A stretch of DNA of 14,642 nucleotides, taken from positions 1 through 14,642 of the forward strand of contig JBDSEA010000096.1 of NCBI GenBank assembly GCA_039920305.1. The letters run 5' to 3'. Every line of letters begins with the position of its first letter. The first letter of the stretch is position 1. Made by a program: the position numbers and the translations under genes. The notes under the pieces are model-generated. The model searched no databases and was not told the DNA's origin. It saw nothing but the letters and a program-made list of their open reading frames with translations. Of the stretch, positions 1 to 6,895 are shown piece after piece. The DNA is from DASRAJ01 sp039920305. Lineage in GTDB: Bacteria > Bacteroidota > Bacteroidia > Chitinophagales > UBA10324.

Positions 1-1847
1 ATAGTTACGGGCCCGAGTGTTGTATCCCGGAGTAATTTTCCCAAATCCAGATGATCCGATGAGAATGTTGCCGCATACACTTCATTTTTTTCCATGTGAA
101 CTTTGGCGGATGCATTGCCAAATGAAGAACTGATATCAGCCGCACCATTAAACTTTTTCATATACCCTTTGAAATACCCTTTCATTGTTAAGGCAGCAGG
201 AATGGCAATGGCGGAAGGCAGCATGGATGAATTTATCAGCGATCGCACATCAGCATTGGTAGTTGAAAATTTTTGTAAACTGATATCATAATAGGCAGAT
301 GCTGCATCGGGAAGTCCCTTAATGTTTCCTTTCATGATCAGCACCGTATTACCCGCTGCCCTCACCTCCATTTTAGAAATATAAATGTCTTTTACTACCC
401 CGTTAACTTTCGCATTGACCCGGATGCTCTGGAATTCCGGATTTTTTAACTGAAGCGATTTCGCCAGTTCCGGCTGCAGCAGCAATACGTCACTTAAGCC
501 AATCACTGTGTGTTCAAAATCCGCATTTATTTTCAGATCGCCAATATTATCTGCAATTGCATCAATGGAAGGATAGGTAACAGAAATGTATCTCCTGATT
601 TGACTGTTAGCTGTTTGCAGGTCAAGTTCTGCAAGCTCAGCGTGGGTAGAATCGTAAGTAATTTTCGCTTGAAAATGTTTCAGCTCAAACCCGCTCTGGT
701 CTCTCATTTTTAGCTCCCGGATGTCCGCTGTAATGTTTTTCTCATCATAGCTGATGGAATTTACATCGGCATCAATTCCTGAAATCAACAGATGATTAAA
801 ATCAATCCCCTGGCTGAGTTCTGGTGAATTGAAGTTGTTAAAGCCCATAACATTATTTTTCAAATCCAGGTCCTCAAGAGTCACTTTCCAGGAAGGCTGA
901 AGCGATTCGGTAGTTGTAACAGCTTCTTTTGCTTTCTGCGCCACAGTATCAGTGGTAATTATTTTGTTAATGGTAAAATAAATTTTGCTGTCGCTTAGGG
1001 CAGCTTTTTCCAGTTCAATTTTTTGATCTGCAATGCTCATGTTATGAGTTACAACTGAGGCTTGTCCGATTTTCATATCCAGTATTTGTTGCGGTGTCTG
1101 GAAAAGAAGGCTTACGGCAGACAAATTGATCCCGTGCACATTCACATTATATCCGGGCATTTCAGGTGAGGTATTTTCTGAAGCAGGAGCCGGAGATGTT
1201 TTGGTTTGTATAACAGACGCTGACGTATTTACCAAATCAATGTTCTCAATATCAAATTTCATTGAATCCAGATCAAAGTCTTTGAAATGTGTTTTGAAAT
1301 TTCCGATCCTGAAAGCCATCTGACTTCCTGCGACATCATCATCAAGAGTGAAAAATATTTTTTCAAGATGAATATTGCTCAGCGAAAATTTCCATCCGGG
1401 TTGGGTAGTAGTATCAGCAGGTGGTTCTTTTACAAACGCCTTGATGAGAAAATCAAAATTAAAGCTGCTGTCTGCTTTTGACCGCGAGACATGGCTTGTT
1501 AAATTTTCAACATCAATAGCATTCAATTCAATATGATGTGAAAACAATTTCATCATGTCAATATCAACAGCAAAGCGGTGGCTGTAAAGCAATGTATCAT
1601 GCTGCTGGTCTTCCAGGAACAAATCCTTCAGCACAACTGACTTTGGAAATGCGACATTAATCCCGCCAAGAGTAACCTTAGTATGGGTTTTATCTGAAAT
1701 AAAGTGAATGGCTTTCTGAGTGATATAATTTTGAGTTGCCGGAAACTGCAAAGCGATTACCAGCCCGGCAAGGAGCAATATCATGCAGAGTATAAACCAT
1801 GCAAAAATTTTTACTATCCTTTTCAGAATTTTTTTACTCCTGCTCAT
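1..1847 (-). CDS. tamB: TamB-like translocation/assembly module protein, N-terminal part (truncated by window edge)
   Basis: TamB-family proteins are very long inner-membrane-anchored proteins that span the periplasm and serve outer-membrane assembly or lipid transport together with a BamA-type partner. The reverse strand is open from the ATG at 1847 to the left edge, giving about 615 residues with the C-terminus missing. An in-frame TAA lies 7 bases upstream of the ATG, which fixes the start. The protein begins with a basic stretch (MSRSKKILKRIVK) and one hydrophobic anchor at about residues 14-34. Then comes FPATQNYITQKAIHFIS and FPKSVVLKDLFLEDQQHDTL, a pattern I recognise from Bacteroidota TamB proteins. 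The rest is repetitive beta-rich sequence with alternating polar and hydrophobic residues, and no catalytic motif. The TamB C-terminal domain (DUF490) would lie off the window, so an AsmA-like relative cannot be fully excluded. The gene is divergent from metK. Confidence 0.8.
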   Translation of the reverse strand, partial: MSRSKKILKRIVKIFAWFILCMILLLAGLVIALQFPATQNYITQKAIHFISDKTHTKVTLGGINVAFPKSVVLKDLFLEDQQHDTLLYSHRFAVDIDMMKLFSHHIELNAIDVENLTSHVSRSKADSSFNFDFLIKAFVKEPPADTTTQPGWKFSLSNIHLEKIFFTLDDDVAGSQMAFRIGNFKTHFKDFDLDSMKFDIENIDLVNTSASVIQTKTSPAPASENTSPEMPGYNVNVHGINLSAVSLLFQTPQQILDMKIGQASVVTHNMSIADQKIELEKAALSDSKIYFTINKIITTDTVAQKAKEAVTTTESLQPSWKVTLEDLDLKNNVMGFNNFNSPELSQGIDFNHLLISGIDADVNSISYDEKNITADIRELKMRDQSGFELKHFQAKITYDSTHAELAELDLQTANSQIRRYISVTYPSIDAIADNIGDLKINADFEHTVIGLSDVLLLQPELAKSLQLKNPEFQSIRVNAKVNGVVKDIYISKMEVRAAGNTVLIMKGNIKGLPDAASAYYDISLQKFSTTNADVRSLINSSMLPSAIAIPAALTMKGYFKGYMKKFNGAADISSSFGNASAKVHMEKNEVYAATFSSDHLDLGKLLRDTTLGPVT

Positions 1848-2139
1848 GGATATTTAAGGGGATGCATGGCCACTGCAATTTTTTCTCCAATTATCTGTAA
1901 GTATCCGGTGAAATTAAGCTGCGAAATATATGTGGCCCTGATCTCATAAATTCTTATGTAAAAGTCAGTGTATTAATGGCAGAATCAATTATACTGCTAT
2001 TCTGCTATTCTATAACCGGAATCATTGCTGCAAGGAGTGCCTATAGACCATTTCACATGGGAGTAACAACATTCAGGTGGGGGTATTAATCGAACATAAG
2101 GCTCGATAAAATTGAATGTCCGGTTTCACTTCATGCAAT
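1848..2139. other. Intergenic region between divergent tamB and metK
   Basis: With the metK leader this is a gap of about 320 bases between two divergent genes, so both promoters must lie in it. No credible coding sequence is visible on either strand. It contains a small tandem duplication of the 8-mer CTGCTATT at 1994-2009. On the minus strand a sequence resembling the -7 box of the phylum with one mismatch (TATATTTC, 1923-1930) could serve tamB, but this is weak. I see no riboswitch, tRNA or terminator in it. Confidence 0.5.
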
Positions 2140-2147
2140 TATATTTG
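2140..2147 (+). promoter_or_regulatory. Bacteroidota-type -7 promoter box of metK
   Basis: TATATTTG matches the Bacteroidota housekeeping -7 consensus TAnnTTTG exactly. It lies 22 bases upstream of the metK ATG at 2170, giving a predicted leader of roughly 20 bases. I see no clear -33 TTTG at the ideal spacing, so the call rests on the -7 box and its position. It also rules against translation from the in-frame ATG at 2116, which is upstream of the box. Confidence 0.55.
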
Positions 2148-2169
2148 CACCCCTTCAAATAAAAAATTC

Positions 2170-3426
2170 ATGCCCTATTTATTCACTTCGGAATCCGTTT
2201 CTGAAGGCCATCCTGATAAAATTGCGGATCAGATATCAGATGCACTCGTTGATAATTTTCTCGCATGGGATCCGCAGTCAAAGGTTGCTTGTGAAACTCT
2301 TGTTACAACCGGGCAGGTGGTACTGGCAGGAGAGGTAAAATCAAAAACCTACCTTGATGTGCAGAAGATCGCACGCGATGTGATCAGCAGGATCGGCTAT
2401 ACCAGGGCTGAGCTGATGTTCGAAGCTCAATCCTGCGGTGTGATCTCGTGCATTCATGAGCAGTCACCGGATATTAACCAGGGAGTAGAAAGAAAGAAAA
2501 AAGAGGACCAGGGTGCGGGAGATCAGGGAATGATGTTTGGTTATGCCACCAATGAAACGGAGAATTACATGCCTTTACCGATTGATCTCGCTCATCGCAT
2601 ATTGAATGAGCTTTCAATAATAAGAAAGGAAGGAAAAGTAATGAAGTACCTGCGCCCCGATTCAAAATCGCAGGTGACGATTGAATATACTGATGATCAT
2701 AAGCCGAAACAAATTCAAGCGATTGTGATTTCCACGCAGCACGATGATTTTGCTCCAGAAAAAGAGATGCAGAAAAAAATTACAATGGATGTAAAACAGT
2801 ATTTGATTCCACGGGTAAAAAAACAACTCTCTTCATCCATTCAGAAATTGTTCAGCGATCAGATCATTTACCATATTAACCCAACCGGCAAATTTGTAAT
2901 CGGGGGTCCTCATGGAGATACGGGATTAACCGGAAGAAAAATTATTGTTGATACTTACGGAGGCAAGGGTGCTCATGGCGGCGGTGCCTTCTCAGGTAAG
3001 GACCCCTCAAAGGTTGACCGAAGCGCAGCGTATGCTACCCGGCACATTGCGAAAAATATGGTCGCGGCAGGTGTATCGGATGAAATTCTCGTTCAGGTTA
3101 GCTACGCTATCGGGGTTGCAGAACCTATCAATATATATGTAAACACTTTCGGCACCGCTCATTTAAAATTGAGTGATAGTGAAATCGCAAAAAAGATCTG
3201 TCATGTTTTTGACCTCCGGCCGTATCATATAGAGCAACGCCTGAAACTTCGCTCACCGATGTATAGTGAAACCGCTGCATACGGTCACATGGGGAGAAAA
3301 AATGAAATCGTGACCAAGATTTTTAAGTCCTATGAAGGAAGTGAAAAAAAAATGGAGGTAGAATTATTTACCTGGGAAAAGCTGGATCATACAGATAAAA
3401 TTCGAAAGGCATTCAGTATTAAGTGA
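2170..3426 (+). CDS. metK: S-adenosylmethionine synthetase (methionine adenosyltransferase)
   Basis: MetK makes S-adenosylmethionine from ATP and L-methionine, releasing phosphate and pyrophosphate, and supplies the methyl donor of the cell; it is a cytosolic tetramer. The 418-residue product opens with LFTSESVSEGHPDKIADQIS, the family's N-terminal ATP-binding signature (GHPDK at residues 13-17). GAGDQGMMFGYA follows at about 115-126 and the glycine-rich GGGAFSGKDPSKVDRSAAY loop at about 270-288, so all main signatures are intact. The length exceeds the 384 residues of the E. coli enzyme, which is usual in Bacteroidota. The frame stays open back to an ATG at 2116, but that adds 18 residues foreign to the family and begins upstream of the likely -7 box, so I take 2170. 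The receiver gene follows 44 bases downstream on the same strand and may be cotranscribed. Confidence 0.97.
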   Translation: MPYLFTSESVSEGHPDKIADQISDALVDNFLAWDPQSKVACETLVTTGQVVLAGEVKSKTYLDVQKIARDVISRIGYTRAELMFEAQSCGVISCIHEQSPDINQGVERKKKEDQGAGDQGMMFGYATNETENYMPLPIDLAHRILNELSIIRKEGKVMKYLRPDSKSQVTIEYTDDHKPKQIQAIVISTQHDDFAPEKEMQKKITMDVKQYLIPRVKKQLSSSIQKLFSDQIIYHINPTGKFVIGGPHGDTGLTGRKIIVDTYGGKGAHGGGAFSGKDPSKVDRSAAYATRHIAKNMVAAGVSDEILVQVSYAIGVAEPINIYVNTFGTAHLKLSDSEIAKKICHVFDLRPYHIEQRLKLRSPMYSETAAYGHMGRKNEIVTKIFKSYEGSEKKMEVELFTWEKLDHTDKIRKAFSIK

Positions 3427-3470
3427 TCTTATGGTGTACTTCCTTGTATTCTAACATTGGTTATGGCGGT

Positions 3471-3866
3471 ATGAAGAAGCTGGCGAAAAATTTTCCTCTT
3501 AATATATTAATTGCGGAAGACAATTATATTAATCAAAAGCTCCTTCGTGATATTCTTGCGTTACACGGCTATCGCTGTGATTCCGCCTCAAGCGGATATG
3601 AAGCATTGGATATGATGAGAAAAAAAAAGTTCGATCTTGTTCTTATGGATATCCAGATGCCCGGGATGAGTGGTGAAGAAACCACAAGGCAAATACATGA
3701 TGTATTTAAAACGGATGCTCCAAAAATTATTGCTGTAACTGCATATGCCATGGCGGAGGATCGTGACCGTTGTATCGCTGCCGGAATGGATGGCTACATC
3801 AGTAAGCCATTCAGGGTTAATGAGCTGGTGAATGAAATTGTGCGGGTGATGAAAATGGGTAAGTAA
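3471..3866 (+). CDS. Stand-alone response regulator receiver (REC) domain protein
   Basis: This 131-residue protein is a phospho-acceptor domain of two-component signalling with no output domain. Residues 11-127 form one complete REC domain: acidic pair E16/D17 in ILIAEDN, phospho-acceptor D60 in LVLMDIQMPGMSG, switch threonine T90 in AVTAYA, and invariant lysine K112 in ISKPF. The INQKLL sequence after the acidic pair and the MDIQMPGMSG loop resemble receivers attached to hybrid histidine kinases rather than DNA-binding regulators. It may therefore act through protein contact, as CheY or a phosphorelay intermediate does. The frame is open back to a GTG at 3423 that overlaps the metK stop, but those 16 residues (ILWCTSLYSNIGYGG) are not part of the fold; the ATG at 3471 is preferred. 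No histidine kinase is encoded in the window, so its partner is unknown. Confidence 0.9.
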   Translation: MKKLAKNFPLNILIAEDNYINQKLLRDILALHGYRCDSASSGYEALDMMRKKKFDLVLMDIQMPGMSGEETTRQIHDVFKTDAPKIIAVTAYAMAEDRDRCIAAGMDGYISKPFRVNELVNEIVRVMKMGK

Positions 3867-3913
3867 TCAAATACCGTAATTAATAAAACTGTTTTCCTTG
3901 GATAACGCATCCC

Positions 3914-3941
3914 TGCGGTTTATCCGCAATTTCATTTTTAA
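3914..3941 (+). terminator. Possible weak intrinsic terminator after the receiver gene
   Basis: A 5-bp hairpin (TGCGG 3914-3918, loop TTTAT, CCGCA 3924-3928) is followed by the T-rich tail ATTTCATTTTTA. The stem is short, so termination would be partial. A second, mutually exclusive pairing exists between GGATAA (3900-3905) and TTATCC (3920-3925). The site lies in the 101-base gap between the receiver gene and the M16 protease gene. Confidence 0.35.
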
Positions 3942-3967
3942 TTATTTTATGGTTTAAATCTTTCTGC

Positions 3968-6763
3968 ATGAAATTTTTTATCGCCACCCTGGGCTTTCTG
4001 TTCCTTTCAGCATTTGCTTTTTCACAAAGTGTTGATTTAGCCGCAAAAATTCCGGTTAGCCCTCTTGTCCGGACAGGTGTTTTATCCAATGGTATGACCT
4101 ACTATGTGCGTGAGAACCACAAGCCGGAGAATCGGGCTGAGCTCCGGCTCGCAGTTAACGCAGGTTCAGTGCTCGAATCAGAAAACCAGCAGGGACTCGC
4201 TCACCTGGCTGAGCATATGGCTTTTAACGGCACTGAAAATTTTCCTAAGAACGAACTTGTAAATTTTCTGGAGCGTACCGGTATTCGATTTGGTGCTGAT
4301 CTGAATGCATACACGAGCTTTGATGAGACGGTATACATGCTTCAGATCCCCACAGATACCGAAGCAACATTTATGAAGGGATTCCAGGTGCTTGAAGACT
4401 GGGCACATAAAGTTTCCTATGATGAGGAGGAAATTAAAAAGGAACGTGGTGTTGTAGTCGAAGAATGGCGCCTGGGGCAGGGTGCTAATGAAAGGATGAT
4501 GCGGAAATGGTATCCTGTTTATATGAAAGATTCACGCTATGCTGTAAGGCTGCCCATAGGTAAAAAAGATATTATTGAGAAAGCGCCTGACGATACGATT
4601 CGCAGCTTTTACACAAAATGGTACCGTCCGGATTTTCAGGCAATTATTGCTGTGGGTGATTTCGATGGAGCAAAAGTAGAGCAGCTCATCAAAGACCGGT
4701 TCGGGAAAATACCAAAGCCAGGGAATAAGGTTGAGCGCCCTGACTTTCTTGTACCGGACCATGATCAACTGCTTGTAAGTGTCGCCACCGATAAAGAGGC
4801 TTCCTATACCAGCATTCAGCTTTCTTACAAACAACCTCCCGAAACTGAAAAAACGGTGGGTGATTATCGCCGTTCGCTAACTGAGCAATTATTTATCACC
4901 ATGCTCAATCAGCGCTTCAGGGAGTTGCAGCAATCAGCGAAGCCACCCTTTTCTTATGCATCTGCATCCTATAGTAGTGCAGCACGAAGCAAGGATGAGT
5001 ACAGCAATTTTGCAGTAGTAAACGATACAGGAATAGCATGGGGTTTAACCACACTGCTTACGGAAAATGAAAGGGTAAGGCGGTTTGGATTTACACAGAC
5101 TGAACTCGAACGCACAGTGAAACAGTTGTTCCGCGACATGGAGCGTGCATATCATGAGCGTGATAAAACAGAGAGCAGAAGCTTTACCTCCGAGCTTATA
5201 AATAATTTTCTGGAAAAGGAACCTATACCGGGGATAGAATGGGAATACGATATGTATCGGAAGCTGCTGCCTGATATAGAGCTTGATGAAGTGAATGCGC
5301 TTGCAGGCAAATGGATCACGACGGGAAGGAACTGCGTGATCGTTGTGACTGCTCCTGATAAAGAAGGTGTTAAAATTCCTTCTGAAGATCAGTTGAAAAA
5401 ATCATTCACCGAAGTTCTGCAGACGAGCAGCACTGCTTACGTTGACAAAATCAGTGACAAGCCATTGCTCGCAAACAAGCCCGCAGGTACAACGATTGTG
5501 AGTGAGATTAAAATGGATTTTGGAGTAACTGAGTGGAAGCTGGCAAATGGCGCACGGGTTATTCTTAAACCCACTGATTTCAAGAATGATGAAATCCTTT
5601 TCAGCGCTTATGCCGTCGGAGGATCTTCCCTTTATCCTGATCAGGATTTTCAATCAGCTGATGCAGCGGCTCAGATTATTGGAAATTCCGGCGCGGGTGA
5701 TTTTGACAACATTGCACTTGATAAATACCTTAGTGATAAAATCGTGCGCCTGTCATCATCTATAGGTGAGGTTCATCAGACAATGAGCGGCTCCTGTTCA
5801 CCAAGCGATATTGAAACTTTTATGCAGCTTCTTTATCTGCGGTTTACGGCGCCAAGAAAAGATCAAACAGCATTTGATGCGTTTATGGCTCAACAGCTTT
5901 CCTTCATTCAAAACCAAAATAATGATCCTGTCAGGGTGCTGTTCGATACTGTACAGGTTACAATGTACCGCTACCATCCGCGCTTCCATCCTGAAGATGA
6001 GAGCACACTCAGGCAGATCAGCCATGACCGTGCTTACGAGATTTACAGGGAACGGTTTTCTGATGCGTCTGAGTATGCCTTTTTCTTTGCAGGGAATTTT
6101 TCTTTGGAAAGCATCAGGCCGCTTATTGAAACCTATATCGGCGGATTGCCATCAAAGGATGGTGCCGAAACTTTCATAGATCTTGGTATTGTTCCACCGG
6201 CAGGACAGATGAGTAAAAGTGTTTTTAAAGGAAGTGAACCGAAAAGCTATGTAAGCATGATCTACAGCGGCACCTTCGGGTACAATCGCCGCAACCGCAA
6301 CGAGGTAACAGCACTTACACGCTTGCTCAGCATCAAGCTGCGTGAATCATTGCGCGAAGAAATGAGTGGCGTTTATGGTGTTGGAGTAAGTCCGCAGCTT
6401 GTTAAGTATCCGCGGCAATCTTACAAGATGGTAATCAGCTTCGGTTGCTCTCCAGAAAATGCTGACAAGCTGATGAATGCCGCGCATTCGGTGTTGGACT
6501 CAGTGAAGAGGCATGGCTGCAGCAATGCTGATGTGCTAAAAGTGAGGGAGCTTCTGATCAGGGAACGAGAAGTAAACCTGAAGCAGAATAATTTCTGGCT
6601 GCAAGCCATTATGCAGAGCGACATGAATCATGAGGAATTAAGTGAGCTTGATGATTTCAAACCCCAGATTGAAAACCTCAAAAGTGATGACTATAAACGA
6701 CTGGCCAGTAAGTATTTTGAAGGAAGCAACTTAGCCCAATTTGTACTTTATCCTGCGAAGTAA
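3968..6763 (+). CDS. Exported M16 family (insulinase/pitrilysin-like) zinc metallopeptidase
   Basis: M16 peptidases are clam-shell zinc proteases that degrade peptides or small proteins, in this group probably in the periplasm. The 931-residue product begins with a signal peptide (MKFFIATLGFLFLSAFAFSQ) with no lipobox cysteine. The inverted zinc motif HLAEH lies at residues 79-83 within GLAHLAEHMAFNGTENFPKN, and the downstream glutamates at E159 (KKERG) and E165/E166 (VVVEEW) fit the third ligand region. A second M16 half starts near residue 516 (TEWKLANGARVILKPTDF). Where its zinc motif would be it reads SADAAAQIIGNSG, so this half lacks the HxxEH residues and is structural, as is usual for two-halves-in-one-chain enzymes of the PqqL type. 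No -7 consensus box is obvious in the 101 bases upstream, so it may be read partly from metK. It converges with the M43 protease gene. The substrate cannot be deduced. Confidence 0.93.
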   Translation: MKFFIATLGFLFLSAFAFSQSVDLAAKIPVSPLVRTGVLSNGMTYYVRENHKPENRAELRLAVNAGSVLESENQQGLAHLAEHMAFNGTENFPKNELVNFLERTGIRFGADLNAYTSFDETVYMLQIPTDTEATFMKGFQVLEDWAHKVSYDEEEIKKERGVVVEEWRLGQGANERMMRKWYPVYMKDSRYAVRLPIGKKDIIEKAPDDTIRSFYTKWYRPDFQAIIAVGDFDGAKVEQLIKDRFGKIPKPGNKVERPDFLVPDHDQLLVSVATDKEASYTSIQLSYKQPPETEKTVGDYRRSLTEQLFITMLNQRFRELQQSAKPPFSYASASYSSAARSKDEYSNFAVVNDTGIAWGLTTLLTENERVRRFGFTQTELERTVKQLFRDMERAYHERDKTESRSFTSELINNFLEKEPIPGIEWEYDMYRKLLPDIELDEVNALAGKWITTGRNCVIVVTAPDKEGVKIPSEDQLKKSFTEVLQTSSTAYVDKISDKPLLANKPAGTTIVSEIKMDFGVTEWKLANGARVILKPTDFKNDEILFSAYAVGGSSLYPDQDFQSADAAAQIIGNSGAGDFDNIALDKYLSDKIVRLSSSIGEVHQTMSGSCSPSDIETFMQLLYLRFTAPRKDQTAFDAFMAQQLSFIQNQNNDPVRVLFDTVQVTMYRYHPRFHPEDESTLRQISHDRAYEIYRERFSDASEYAFFFAGNFSLESIRPLIETYIGGLPSKDGAETFIDLGIVPPAGQMSKSVFKGSEPKSYVSMIYSGTFGYNRRNRNEVTALTRLLSIKLRESLREEMSGVYGVGVSPQLVKYPRQSYKMVISFGCSPENADKLMNAAHSVLDSVKRHGCSNADVLKVRELLIREREVNLKQNNFWLQAIMQSDMNHEELSELDDFKPQIENLKSDDYKRLASKYFEGSNLAQFVLYPAK

Positions 6764-6895
6764 AAGGACTGATACATTTGTTCAGGTGAAGGCATAAGAA
6801 TAAATAAGACTCATTAGAAAGGTGTAAGGGGATATTTCATTACACACAGAAATATTTAGTGCTCCGGGAAATCTACCCCACACCCGCAGCAGACA

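Noticed and set aside
1994..2009. Tandem CTGCTATT duplication as a possible repeat array
   Set aside because: Only two copies of 8 bases; no further units and no spacer pattern, so neither a CRISPR nor a meaningful repeat array.
2040..2169. Possible S-adenosylmethionine riboswitch ahead of metK
   Set aside because: The likely transcript leader is only about 20 bases, too short for any SAM riboswitch class, and no conserved core sequence is recognisable upstream.
3423..3470. GTG start of the receiver gene overlapping the metK stop codon
   Set aside because: The added 16 residues are not part of the receiver fold and an ATG at 3471 sits just before the domain.
4532..4834. 100-codon open frame antisense to the M16 protease gene
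   Set aside because: It lies wholly inside a well-supported gene, has no recognisable domain and looks like a shadow frame; the same holds for the other short frames overlapping the large genes.
6773..6780. TACATTTG on the plus strand just after the M16 protease gene, matching the -7 consensus
   Set aside because: No -33 element at normal spacing and no plus-strand gene downstream; several chance matches to this loose motif are expected in a window of this size.
6822..6845. Inverted repeat GTGTAA / TTACAC between the convergent M16 and M43 genes
   Set aside because: Only 6 bp with a 12-base loop and no T-tract on either strand; not convincing as a terminator.
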